DNA of 20,808 nucleotides from NCBI RefSeq assembly GCF_032854445.1, contig NC_088295.1:89551836-89572643 (forward strand). The letters run 5' to 3'. The notes beneath the pieces are model-generated. The model ran no database searches. It saw only the letters and a list, made by a program, of their open reading frames with translations, and was not told the origin of the DNA. The DNA is from Liolophura sinensis. Taxonomy: Eukaryota > Mollusca > Polyplacophora > Chitonida > Chitonidae. A program made the translations under genes and the position numbers. Each line of letters opens with the position of its first letter. The first letter of the stretch is position 1. Below, piece after piece: positions 1 through 10,080 of this stretch.

Positions 1-117
1 AGTTGTGGACCTCGGCCATGAAGGACTGAGAGATAAATAGCTTTCTCGGAAATTGGACATGCTGGAGGGATATTCCTTCCACTGCTTGAACTGTTCATAT
101 ATCAGTTGGTTTACCAT
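1..117 (-). CDS. Candidate 5' end of an unrecognised gene running off the left edge
   Basis: From an ATG at 117-115 in a good initiation context (G at -3 and G at +4), the minus strand is open for 39 codons to the window edge. The predicted peptide begins MVNQLIYEQFKQWKEYPSS and is rich in Glu, Lys, Gln, Trp and Tyr, with many codons ending in C or G, which looks more protein-like than random AT-rich frames. A TGA (129-127) sits three codons upstream in frame. Beyond it the same frame stays open to an acceptor-like AATAG at about 229, and that stretch also looks coding (SSEGYYLNQYTHDHGFAGYS). This may therefore be a translation start, or an exon interrupted by a stop. I recognise no family, and open stretches this long also arise by chance. 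Confidence 0.3.
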   Translation of the reverse strand, partial: MVNQLIYEQFKQWKEYPSSMSNFRESYLSLSPSWPRSTT

Positions 118-129
118 ATCACGAGTTCA

Positions 130-1126
130 CGAGTAGCCCGCAAACCCATGGTCGTGGGTATATTGGTTCAGATAGTAGCCTTCGGAGGAGATGTTCTGGT
201 ACCGGTAATTATTACCCCTATTAAATGTTTACAAAATTAGTTGGATTATTGTACAACTGGATATATGCTGAATTCTGACCCAAATGGAAATAAATATATA
301 CACCACTGAGGCTGATTCAGGCATTCGACTGTCGCTGGATTAAGTTTTTTAGTAGTGGCTTCTAAGACGAAAGCAGTGCTGGCCCAGTTATCGCGGACGT
401 CAGGGAACGCACTTCGACTTAAACACGGCGATAATTTTACTGTATTTTACAAGAGAAAAGGGAAAAAACATCCTTGGTATGCGAGAAAGACAAAGGGCAA
501 AATTTAAATTCTGCAGTGATAATAACTTCAGACAAAAAATATTATAAGATTTAACTCATTTTAAGCGTTGTCCGATGAGATGCAGCCTTCTCATTCCTAT
601 AAACCTTCGGCATCCGAAATGAATTTTTCACTAACTCTGATATTTGTTATTTAGCCACGGTATGTTGACTAAAACTAACATGAACGACAAAAATGTATAA
701 TTTGAGCAGCGTGTCCAGGTAGACCCAAGGTCGTCAGGGGAGATGAATGTGGTTTGCGCCTGAGACGGTATGCTGCTGTCTGACATAATTTGTGATACTG
801 TCGACCTGCCTGACGGACCAAAGACGGCCTGTTAATTTTGGGTATAAGGTCTTTTAGGCCGTCCGTGTTTGAATATTACACGGCTTGTAAATCGACTGAT
901 TTTACGTCGGTGGTGTTCCCGTGAATGATACAGAACTGATCTACAACAGTGTGTGAAATGGATGTTCGACCATTAATAAATGACGTAACGCGTAAATATA
1001 TCGTTGTAAACGATCTCGAAATGATGTCTTATGCAGTAGTTCCGTGTTATCATATGTCACTTCATGGAGTGAATGGGTAAAGGCTACGCCACAGCTTAGG
1101 CAACGCAATCTGATAGCAACGTGTTT
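130..1126. other. CpG-normal stretch with no confirmed gene
   Basis: About 48 CpG occur in the first kb, near or above expectation and far from the depletion seen after 3.5 kb, so this is probably unmethylated intergenic or promoter sequence. Two minus-strand frames with fairly protein-like composition occur at about 326-449 (after a strong T-rich acceptor CAG) and 680-828. Their splice phases do not chain together, so I do not call them exons. Confidence 0.4.
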
Positions 1127-1155
1127 GATTGGACAGAATTCTCAAGATGGCTGCC
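1127..1155 (+). promoter_or_regulatory. Promoter-like pair: inverted CCAAT box and YY1-like site
   Basis: GATTGG (1127-1132, the reverse of CCAATC) lies 11 nt before AAGATGGCTGCC (1144-1155), one base from the YY1 consensus AAGATGGCGGC. YY1 sites of this form often overlap the start region of animal genes. The setting is CpG-normal. There is no TATA box, and no downstream gene can be confirmed. Confidence 0.25.
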
Positions 1156-1230
1156 TCGATTCACACCTGCCATTTGTGCAGTATTGTCATTTTGTTCTAC
1201 ATGTTATTCGGGGAAATCTCATTAAAATAA
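1147..1230 (+). CDS. Possible 27-residue hydrophobic small ORF
   Basis: The ATG inside the YY1-like site has a strong start context (AAGATGGCT) and opens a 27-codon frame, MAASIHTCHLCSIVILFYM followed by LFGEISLK, ending at TAA 1228-1230. Its centre (about residues 12-22) is hydrophobic enough to span a membrane or act as a signal anchor. AATAAA (1229-1234) overlaps the stop codon. It could be a microprotein, a leader exon, or chance; no family is recognised. Confidence 0.15.
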   Translation: MAASIHTCHLCSIVILFYMLFGEISLK

Positions 1231-1629
1231 TAAAGTATGATAGTTAATCCTGCTTTCGATTGAAACATGTTTTAGCCAAGTGCTGTCTTGTTCTTTAAGT
1301 CTGAAAGTTGAACGAACAGACTTGCACGTCACATAGGCCTAAGTGATGTTAAAAAACGTAGGACTTCGAAGACAGTCCCGTTAAGGCCATAGAGGCCATA
1401 ACTGCTTCCAGCCAATTATTAGCACACTCTTTGGTCACGCGAATTTAAGGCAGGTGAGATGGGATCTGAAGAAGATTTTAGCATAAAAAAATGAAAAATA
1501 CAGCTTTTAGGTAAGATATTGTTTCTAAAAGTAATCGGGATGTATATAGCTTTCTAAAATAATAGTTTCAATGTCCTGTAGTACTCGCCAATCCGAAAAA
1601 TCAGCATTTCGTCCGTTTAGTTCCATGTT

Positions 1630-1812
1630 ATTTATCACCTTCTGCTCTTTGCCAGGCACCCAGGTGCTCGAAACTATGACTTAACATCTAGGCCCTACGA
1701 ACAATAAGAGCAGCGGAATCAAAAGAAACGTCGTTCAAGGCTCCGACTGAGCCCACGCCTCGCATGTCAAGAGTCAAGCAGCTTACTCACTCGGCCACGT
1801 CCAGCTCCCATA
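1630..1812 (-). mobile_element. Decayed tRNA-derived SINE
   Basis: On the minus strand TGGCCGAGTGAGTAAG (1797-1782) matches an RNA polymerase III A box. About 41 nt on, GTGGGCTCAGTCGGAGCC (1756-1739) is a degraded B box. The spacing suits a tRNA-like head. A body of roughly 100 bp follows, to about 1630, including CACCTGGGTGCCTGGCAAAG. This is the usual layout of tRNA-derived SINEs. It is too diverged to be a functional tRNA gene. The ends are approximate and no target-site duplication was found. Confidence 0.5.
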
Positions 1813-2225
1813 CACGTCACCTATGAACTTGCTGTTTCACAAGTGTACAAGTTATTATTTCCTTATGTGATAAATTTACACAGTGTACCTTGAGTAATAA
1901 AGCGAATCTGCATGTGGTTCTCCACATTATAAATTGCCATGTCCAATGGAACTAAGGGATGGCAGAAGCTAAGGTTTATATATTTAAAGGCTGGTAGGCC
2001 TACATTTATCGTCTGTTGCTTTCAAACTGTATTTCTTCCGTCAACTCACATTTACCTTCTTGTTTATTCTTATTTATTTATTTTATTGTTGTTTAATGTT
2101 ATATTCTAGAATTTTTTTACTCTATCCCTTTCTTACATCATAAATCATGAAGAAACACTTAAGTTCTCACCAATAAACGTCTCACATAAGAGGGATCAGG
2201 TCAAAATGCTCTCTACTAAACGTCA
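1813..2225. other. AT-rich spacer between repeats
   Basis: There is no coding frame of note. A TATTTATTTATTTTATTG-type low-complexity run lies around 2065-2095. I see no further structure. Confidence 0.5.
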
Positions 2226-2351
2226 GGGGGCTGTTTCTCAAAGGGGTCGCAATGTTACGCCGGCATAATCACAATGACGCATACTGACGGCATATGCCGC
2301 CTTGGTATTTACAACCGACATAACGTACCACCCTTCTGAGAAACAACCCCC
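2226..2351. mobile_element. 126 bp inverted-repeat element, MITE-like
   Basis: The left end GGGGGCTGTTTCTCA (2226-2240) is matched in inverted orientation at the right end (2337-2351, reading GGGGGTTGTTTCTCA on the other strand). The similarity continues inward with a few mismatches and one indel for about 45 bp per arm (GTTACGCCGG against GTTATGTCGG). The near-symmetric centre includes GGCATATGCC, so the whole element could fold as one hairpin. There is no coding capacity. This fits a non-autonomous DNA transposon remnant, but no target-site duplication is evident. A longish minus-strand frame over 2238-2705 is a by-product. Confidence 0.65.
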
Positions 2352-5300
2352 AGGAGTCCAACCCGTGTGCAGTTGACGGTGTACAACAACACTGGTCAGC
2401 AAGCGAGCGCCAGGCATGTGTCCCTGTAAGCCTTGGTATTTTAAGAAGACATGACAAATATCAGTAGGCCTAACTGTGTAATCTTTGTCAGAAATACCAT
2501 GTCCAGAACAGATCGCGCTGTTCATTTCTCTATACAACAAGTCATATTCACATGCAATCAGTGTACAAACTTTAACGTCCAGAAATAATTTTAAAATGTG
2601 TATTTTACAAAAGCAACATTTAACAACTTTTATGGGCCATATATAAATATAGAATACAATATGATCGCAGACATTCATCAAAGCCCATGTCGCTAGCTTG
2701 AACATACATTATATATAAGAGGGCGTTTAAATATAAGGCGTTCTGACTAATTCGCATGAGATCTGAAATAACGCTAGTCCGGGGAACAAGCAGAAGTTGA
2801 TGAAATGGAAACACGCTGCACTTAAGAAATAGGACAACCACAGTGAAATTCAAATTTAAAAAAAACGGCACAATTTCATGAAACTTGCACTAATAACCAT
2901 CCACGACCATCGTATAAGTGAGCACTTACACGACGGACAAAGGCCAATGATGAGCTCGTAATGGCGACTTGTGCCCAAGATGCACTCACTTGCACGTTTC
3001 TGTTATTTTACTTGTTCGCCCGCGAATCCTCATGACAAACGCAGGGAATAGACAACAGTCTAAACAACTTTGGTTCCAATTACTGTTTAGACACATCACC
3101 AAACACGCACATAAATTATTAAAACATCCCACAGAACTTAAGAGAACATAACTGGGATGTCATGAAAGGGAAATCGACATGTCTGTAAAATCTGTCACAT
3201 TGTTCCGGTGTTCTGAGACCCAGCATGTTTTACAACGCTTAACGTGTATCTGTAAGTACACTTGAACATCCTGCATCTCACTCATAACTGTAAAAATGTA
3301 TGGACTAAGATCTAGTAAGGATTAACCATTGCTCTCGTCACACAGGTGTATTAGGTTACTAAAAGGCACTCAAATCTTTCCTTTAATGGTAACATACTGC
3401 GAAGGTATGCGTCACAGCTCTGTTACGATGGGTCATGGTTCTCTTGACATATACAACCGAGGCTGCAGGTATGGCAGATTCCAAAAGGATTGGAAATAAT
3501 GCAATGCAACACTGCTCTACCAGCAAGACTGCAGATGGTTGACTTACTTATATATTGACAGCTGTCAGGTTTATGGATGGGGCAAATTAAACGCTCAGAG
3601 TAAACTGCTTACCTTCTCCAGATACTGGACAACCCTCGTCTCAAACTCCAGCCCAAACAGCCAGATCTGGATTTGAACATATGATATTTTTCAACTAACA
3701 ACTTCCTTACCTATAACAATATATAATCTTCTGCATTAGCCCGAAGACACAGTGTATCTTCTGAAGAATCCGTACAATACCAACACTGTCCAGGAGCCAT
3801 GAGGCATACTTACACTGGCCTTTACTAGAAGACAAAATAACCAGAATTGTTGATTTTTTCGGATAGAATGATTTAATTTGCATCTGGTACAAAATGACTG
3901 ACATTTGATCTCAGAGTGGCACCTCACAGGGCAATATCTGACACCCTACAGACCACATACCTCATGTCCTAGAGTCAGTGTACAAACATTGTGTTTACAT
4001 CATGATTTCCTCAACAACTGACAAACAAAAGCATAAAAATTTTAAAATGTTAAATACAATACGGAATATTATTAATACAATTAATGAGTACCATCAAAAT
4101 CAAGAACGCACCAGCCAGCCTGAAGAACAGGTGTCACAAACTGAACACCTAACTTTCCAGGCTACCATCATATTTGTCCCTACTAATACAAAAAGTGAAC
4201 AGATTGTGATAATTTACTTCATCAAATACTCATAAAGATAAAAAGAAATTGAACATGCATGCATAGAGATGATCTGGGAATCAGCGGTAAAGGCTGATGT
4301 TGTTGATTTGACATGGCCTCAGATAAAGTCTTCACATACAATTATGTTACAAATCACACGATACCTGGACATGAGAAAATTCTGCCAGATAGAATGACAA
4401 GCACATTTGCATATATTTGAGTGTTCTCTGCTGGCAAGTGTGTAGTTGGTACTTATGAACAACTAAGCAAGAGAAAACTGTCATCAAAAATATTCACTTC
4501 AATATAATTAGCATTAAACCACATACATGTTTTTGTTTTCATGCAGCCACTGTGTGCAAAAGAAATGTATAAGTTGCATGAAATCATAAGCACATACAGC
4601 CTCTAAAATTATGTTTATGATAGGACATATGGTTATAAAATGACACAAAACCTTTCTTGGAAGAATTTCGGAAATAAAAAAAAGAAGGCATGTAAAGTGA
4701 ATATCAGTAGCACCACCAAGGCAGAAATCAACTTTGAGCTCAGTCCAAAATAACTTAGTCATGATTGAGTTCTTTCCCTTGTTGCATTGTTATCCCCCTT
4801 TGCTCAAACATATCAAAATTAGCAGGCCAAACTACATGTATATCAAACCAACACTGTTAATATAACATAAGTCCAACACACATTTGTAATTCAATGAAGA
4901 AATTTGTAGAAAAATATTCTGCAGAAATAATTTATTTTCAGAAAATGAGTTCAGAAAATGAAAGGGGGGATTGTGCAAATTCTTCTCATGACAATAATTA
5001 AATAGAAGCAGTAAACCTGTCAGGTACCTCTGAAACATACGCACATCTATACTGATAACACAAGGAGAGTATCAGGTCAGTCATGCAACTCATCTACACA
5101 GTAACAGGCATTCAGACAGGCCAACCTTATATTGCAGTCAAATTTCTACACTACTTTAAAAGAACGTATTTGCTACTTTGTCATGTTTTTAATTACACAT
5201 ATTAATAAGGTTCAAACAGAAAAAATCATATTTTCTACTTTATGTCTCTTCAAAGTGCAAATGACTTGATATTCATTTTATTATAAGCATATGGTTTGGA

Positions 5301-6537
5301 TGTTTTTCTAACTCTTTGGAAAACTTAATTTGATATGACCTTAACTGAAGTACACTGGCACATAAATGCTTTATACAGCAAAATGATTCAAACTGGACAG
5401 ATGGTTTATACTACACGTACAACGATTTCCTGATAATGAAAAATATACTTATTATAAGATCAACTTTACATAAACGTAACTCACAAACATTGTCATTTAC
5501 ACTTTCCTGTACCACAACCACACAAGCGTTCTACAGGCTAAGACCATTATGTCAGACAAGACATGACCACTGCCAGTCTTCACAGAATCAAATTCAGAAA
5601 GCAACTCCAACACCATTTATTTCAAATGAGAAACCATGCAGTTTTATGTTATTCACTGATGGGGGTCCTTTTCGACTTTCAAAGTTGCACATCAATAACA
5701 ACCAGTAACTTTTGAGAAAAACAGATGACAAATTCTATTATCCACTCAGTGGAGGACATTGTCTACTGTTACAATATCAGTAGTCCACCTATACACCAGC
5801 CTTCCTACATGTCCACCATGTTAAAGTTATACAACATAATCCACAACATAGTCACTCGCATCAAGAGCAATGCCATCTTCCTGAAGTACCAATGGTGTAA
5901 CAAAAATAATTACATCTGCCATCCAATCTGTAATACTATGCAGTGTGTGCCCTCAGCAATTCACAAAGTATTACAGAATGCAATTTGAATTTTATACACA
6001 TTGTAGATGTTGCAATGGATAATGCCTCAAAGAGAGCCCTAGATGTCCAGAAGGGTCGGAATCATGTACCGCTCCACTAGCTACCTTTGCGCACATTAGG
6101 CATGTTGTCACAACTCAGAACCCATGACATACTTGCATACCGATGACATACATGAAGGTCTGAGCCATCATGATCAGAATTCCCCAAAATATTTGGTTCC
6201 TTTCATCATGAAACAGCACACTGTAGAAACGCAACATCTTGGATCAAATCAAATGCATGCCCATTGTACGGGAAGAGTAATGGAGTTGTGATTATAGCAT
6301 GTGGACAGCTTTTAACATATACATAATAGAGATCCAGACTGGCAAATAGTCTGTCCAACACTGTAACCATCAGCTAACAATATACAGTCTCAGCAGATCT
6401 TGACAGTGTTTTGTACGAAAAATATGATGAATATAACAGTGTACATGTACAATGTTGATATATTATGACCCATCCCAAGATCCCTCACTGAGCGACATCC
6501 TGGGCGTGTTGTAACCCTGATGAAGGGCTACTCCTGA
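2352..6537. other. Gene-free stretch downstream of Vangl, probably partly its 3' UTR
   Basis: Both strands carry only short frames (90 codons or fewer) of random composition. CpG density declines between about 2.9 and 3.5 kb and is then low up to the Vangl stop. If transcription continues past the stop, as in other animals where Vangl 3' UTRs are long, the CpG-poor part is consistent with a transcribed tail ending at one of the hexamers at 5616, 5277 or 4931. Two TACATGTA words occur, at 4833 and 6442. No RNA gene was recognised. Confidence 0.45.
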
Positions 6538-6543
6538 TTTATT
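6538..6543 (-). terminator. AATAAA polyadenylation hexamer just after the Vangl stop
   Basis: TTTATT on the + strand is AATAAA on the minus strand, beginning 17 nt past the Vangl stop codon. No clear U/GU-rich element follows, and such a short 3' UTR would be unusual. Further minus-strand AATAAA hexamers lie at 5616-5621, 5277-5282 and 4931-4936 and are equally good candidates. The true cleavage site cannot be decided from sequence. Confidence 0.3.
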
Positions 6544-6559
6544 TACGCAAATTCTCCCA

Positions 6560-6987
6560 TCAAACAGATGTCTCCGAGTTCAGTTTTAAGACAAACTTGT
6601 TGTGCTTTGGATCGATCACCTCCTCTGTTAAACTGAAATGAGGAATTTTTCGCACAGTACATAATAAGGAAACGTCATTCTGTCGAAGTTGGAACACAGT
6701 TTCGTTTTCGATTTCACGGGTGAGTAGCTGATCACATACCAGTACCCATTTGTCCACAGGTTTGTATGCCTTGTCATTCCAGATCACAGCACCCTGGTTC
6801 AAGTAGCGCTCCACGAACGACTTGGGTGACATGTCATGCGCAATGCAGACGGCCAGGTGGCGTAAAACAGAATCCATGCTGTAGCGCGGCTGCTGTCTTG
6901 TAATCCGCAGGTACTTCTGGAGTGCCCTGGCCATGGAAGGGAACACTGCTTGGGCAGCTTCTGTTGGGTCCATGGGGATGGCTGGCC
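6560..6987 (-). CDS. Vangl: Vangl terminal coding exon (completes codon 421, residues 422-562)
   Basis: The exon starts right after the minus-strand acceptor TTGTTCACAG (AG at 6989-6988) with GG, completing GGG (Gly421) with the single G of exon A, so the phases agree. It encodes the globular cytosolic C-terminal region, with the conserved MDPTEAAQA motif at residue 426 and an ending of VIDPKHNKFVLKLNSETSV before the stop at 6562-6560. The ETSV terminus is the classical type I PDZ ligand, known in this family to bind Dishevelled and Scribble. An in-frame ATG exists upstream in the intron, but that extension is pyrimidine-tract intron and not family-like. Confidence 0.95.
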
Positions 6988-9900
6988 CTGTGAACAACCA
7001 GGAGAAGTGTGAACAATCAAGAGGAAAAATGTGAACAATCAGGAGAAGTATGAACACGAGGAATATCAACAAGTAATCACTTCATACTGTACACTCCTGC
7101 CATACACATACATCTGATGATCTGTCCATCACTGCTGTATAAGACACAGTGATATGCATAGCACAGTAACATATATAATGCATTTACATAAAACACTACT
7201 ACTTATAGCTTACAAGTTGATATATGTGGCATTTGTGACACTGACAATCCATTCTTTTAAATGTAGACAAGTCCAAACGGCGATGAGTACATGTATAATA
7301 CCAGAATTATGTCTAGTGATTTTACATAGACTGAATGTCCTGGGACTTTCAGACCTTCTGTACTCTTCATCCCCAGCATACATACAAATTTCACATTAGT
7401 TTTCAGATTTCATATAAGGAAATACTACTTCAGAATGGACAAAGCATTGTTGTCTGCATGTTGACCTCAATATGTTGACTTCAGCAGTACTGAGCTCCAC
7501 ATGCACTAAGTGTTTTGTTGTCCATGTACAGTACAGACTCCATGTGGAACTGGTTAGCAGCCCTGACCTAGCAGATATATCCTGACCATGTGGATGGTGT
7601 GTTCCACAAATACCAAACTGTCCCTACAGAGCCCCAGCCTTACCACCAGTAGCCAGCTCAGACTGTACCATGGGCCAATGCGAGTGGGAAACTGAGCACA
7701 CAAACCTTCATTACGCCCATAATCCAGAAAATATCTACAGCTGACAGGCAGTTTGGACAGCCATCCAGCATTTGTGTGCTTAGTGAACCCAGCATTAGTC
7801 TACCATATGTCAGCCAAATGTCCATATTAATCTAATTTGGACACACAGATCTATGGGAATGTGGTATTAACTAAACTTAATAAATGGTTATGAGGTTAAC
7901 AAGAGAATAGTATTGTCAATATATTATTTTCAGCTTAGCTAGCTACTCATACAGAGAAGCCCTCAATGCCCACAGATAACAGCAATGCTGAGTTTTTATA
8001 AAGTCTTCATACAAAACAATAACCCAACCCAGCTCCTCTCTCATTAATGGAAGAACACTACCCGACAGCTCACACATTTACAAGTAACAATGACTTGTGT
8101 AGTCAAAATTCACACACTCTCCTGTTAAATGCAGCAGCAAAATAGTAAACTAGAAATTTTGTCAGATTGAGTTTTAGGACTGTATAACACCCACGGCATG
8201 TACACAATATTCTTTTGATGTCAGGAAAATTACCAAAGTGTTTATAAAGCAGACATAGCTACACGCTGATTACCAAAGCACTCAATACCTTCCTTCTGAC
8301 ACTTCCAAAGCAAATTTCAAATCCTAACCAAAACTGTCACAATGTCATACTAGATTGTGCATATTTCAAATAAAATCCAAAACTGTCAATGTCACGCTAG
8401 ATTGTGCGAATTTCAAATCCTACCCAAAACTGTCACAATGTCATGACAGACTGCGCAAATTTCAAATTCTAACCAACACTGTCACAATGGAATGCTGGAT
8501 TGGGCAAATTTTAAATCCCATCCAAAACTGTCATAATGCACGCTACATTGTGCAAATTTTAAATCCGATCCAAAACTGTCATAATGCACGCTAGATTGTG
8601 CAAATTTCAAATCCTACCCAACACTGTAACAATGGCATGCTAGATTGTGCAAATTTCAAATCCTAACCAAAGCTGTCACAATGTCAAGCTAGATTGCATA
8701 TATTTATAACGGCACCTACGTGGAAGAACCTCCTCATTTCATGTGTTTAACATATAGACACTTAATAGATCCGCCTACCTTGCTCTTCTTGCATTCGTTT
8801 GATGTGAGTGAAGGCCTCATCTGAAGCTACGATGAGACGTGCTTTCCGTTTCCGTACCCTCCTCTCATACTCCTGCTCTTCGTAAAACCTATCATTGTGA
8901 CTAGCATCTCGTCTACGTGCAGCTGCTGCAAAGACAGCCCGCGATCGCCCCTGGGGTGGCTCCCCTGGGGCAGGCGGGTTCACCCCATCCACATTGTAAA
9001 ACTTAAATCCAGTCATCTTGGAGGAGCGGCTGCGGGGTAAGTTATCCAGGTATTGGTTATAGACATGGAAGTCCCGGTAGTATTGCTCTAGGACCCAGAC
9101 GGCTGCTCGCTGGATGCTCAACACACCCAGGTTATAGTTCCTACTCTCTCCGTCTGGAGAACGCACCACCTTTATGGTGAACTGAGGCTGAAGCTGGCGA
9201 ATCTCCAGCAAAATGACAGCCAGGTAGTGAATGAACAGCAGTGCGTCCACCAATGACACAGCAAACATTACAATACTTTTGTAGTCTGTCATTTTCTCCT
9301 TAAAAATGCGGACACCATAGAACAACCAGAAGGCAAATGTGAGAACAAACACGAGAAAGAGCACCAAGGCTCGAAACACAAACACTCTGGGCATTGTTGA
9401 CTTCGGTCGCCGGAAAAACAAAGCCAGAGCTCCGAGAAGTAAAATCAATAACTTAAAAGCAAAACTGATGAGGAGTCCTTCACAATCGGGGAGACAGACC
9501 CCCGTAGACCAGTTGTCTATGCCCAGCTTAGGTAACACTACCATGATAATGGGAGAAACAAATCCAAACATACTGAGAATGCCAGCCATGATCGTACCAA
9601 AGTACTGTGTGCACTCAAATCCCACACGAACATCCATGTCTTTTTGGAACTTGTGCATGTCCTCCACAGAAAACGCGGTTTCGCTGGTGTTGCCAGTGAT
9701 GGCGGTGGTGTTGTCGCCCCAGTTGTCATCCTGAGGCAGGATCTGCACCTCAATTCTCTCCTCTTCTGTACCGGGGATCATCTCATCCCCAGAGACGTTT
9801 CCTGGCGCTTTGATTGTCACTGACCGATCGTCACGGTCACGGTCACGATCTCGATGGCGATCTCGATCCATGCTGCGATTGCGGTACCCGCTGTGTCCAC

Positions 9901-10039
9901 TGTGCGTGCTGTGACGGCCTACGCTGTCGCGGTTGTTGTGACGGTGGTGGTGACGGCTGCCATGACTGCGGTGAGATGGGGCTTGTGATCGCTCTGATCG
10001 TTCACTCCGTCCAGAACGCACTGATTCAGTCCCGTCCAT
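6560..10039 (-). CDS. Vangl: Vang-like planar cell polarity protein (Van Gogh/Strabismus), two coding exons
   Basis: Joining 10039-8779 to 6987-6560 gives 1689 nt, or 562 residues plus stop; the family is usually about 520-585. Vangl is a four-pass plasma-membrane core component of planar cell polarity, working with Frizzled, Celsr/Flamingo, Prickle and Dishevelled. Visible in order: a Ser/Arg/His-rich cytosolic N-terminus; the conserved SVTIKAPG (73-80) and DDNWGDNTTAITG (104-116) stretches; membrane segments near 147-170, 189-209, 219-241 and 255-277; the family signature FAVSLVDALLFIHYLAV (259-275) followed by RQLQPQFTIKVVRS (281-294); RAVFAAAARRRD (367-378); a basic RVRKRKARL (394-402); MDPTEAAQAVFPSMARA (426-442); and the C-terminal PDZ ligand ETSV (559-562). 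The start is the first ATG after an in-frame TGA 8 codons upstream. Odd point: residues 56-72 form an Arg/Asp-rich low-complexity run. Family assignment is very secure; vertebrates split it into VANGL1 and VANGL2, while invertebrates usually have one copy. Confidence 0.97.
6989..7064 (-). repeat. Tandemly repeated polypyrimidine block at the Vangl 3' splice site
   Basis: On the + strand, units beginning TGTGAACAA start at 6989, 7008 and 7030, with a degenerate fourth at 7049. Unit lengths are 19, 22 and 19 nt. On the transcribed strand each is a pyrimidine-rich run ending TTGTTCACA. Only the unit touching the exon continues into CAG; the inner copies read CACA followed by C or T, so they give no competing AG. 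The polypyrimidine tract therefore seems to have been lengthened by local duplication. Confidence 0.8.
8311..8699. repeat. Minisatellite, eight copies of a 48-49 bp unit, in the Vangl intron
   Basis: Units starting CAAATTTCAAAT (or close variants) begin at 8311, 8360, 8407, 8456, 8505, 8553, 8601 and 8650, giving periods of 49, 47, 49, 49, 48, 48 and 49. Each contains an AACTGTCACAATG core followed by GCTAGATTGTG. Copies differ by several substitutions, so the array is not very recent. The 79-codon plus-strand frame across it exists only because the unit length is often a multiple of 3. Confidence 0.92.
8779..10039 (-). CDS. Vangl: Vangl coding exon A (residues 1-420 plus first base of codon 421)
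   Basis: This exon encodes the N-terminal tail, all four membrane segments and the first part of the cytosolic C-terminal domain. It ends after codon CAA (Gln420) plus one G, directly followed on the minus strand by the donor GTAGGC at 8778. Reading past the donor adds only five residues before a stop, as expected for intron. Two cysteines (182 and 186) sit in the short extracellular loop between membrane segments 1 and 2. The exon begins upstream of the ATG, at the acceptor described for the 5' UTR. Confidence 0.95.
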
Positions 10040-10080
10040 TACGACTGTGGCCGCGTGCGGTCACAGACAAATTAGGCACG
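9781..10080. other. Local CpG-rich block over the Vangl start codon
   Basis: By hand count about 30 CpG dinucleotides fall in 300 bp, near or above expectation, while the introns on either side hold fewer than 10 per kb. The block covers the Arg/Ser/His-rich N-terminal codons and the ATG. Part of this comes from CGN arginine codons, but CpG also falls outside them and in the 5' UTR. Confidence 0.6.

Larger units (their letters stand above)
6988..8778 (-). other. Vangl: Vangl phase-1 intron (1791 nt)
   Basis: The intron is bounded by GT (8778-8777) and AG (6989-6988) on the minus strand. CpG is strongly depleted, unlike the flanking exons. It contains the 48-49 bp minisatellite (8311-8699), only about 80 nt from the donor, and a repeated pyrimidine-rich block against the acceptor (6989 to about 7064). 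Nothing else in 7065-8310 looks like a gene; reading frames there are short and of random composition. Confidence 0.93.

Noticed and set aside
326-828. Two further minus-strand exon candidates (326-449 and 680-828)
   Set aside because: Composition is fairly protein-like and the acceptor near 450 is good, but the donor at 679 does not join in phase with the next frame. Open stretches of 50-70 codons are expected several times per kb by chance.
2238-2705. 155-codon minus-strand ORF
   Set aside because: Its C-terminal part runs through the MITE-like element, and the rest is Cys/Ile/Tyr-rich random-looking sequence with no family resemblance.
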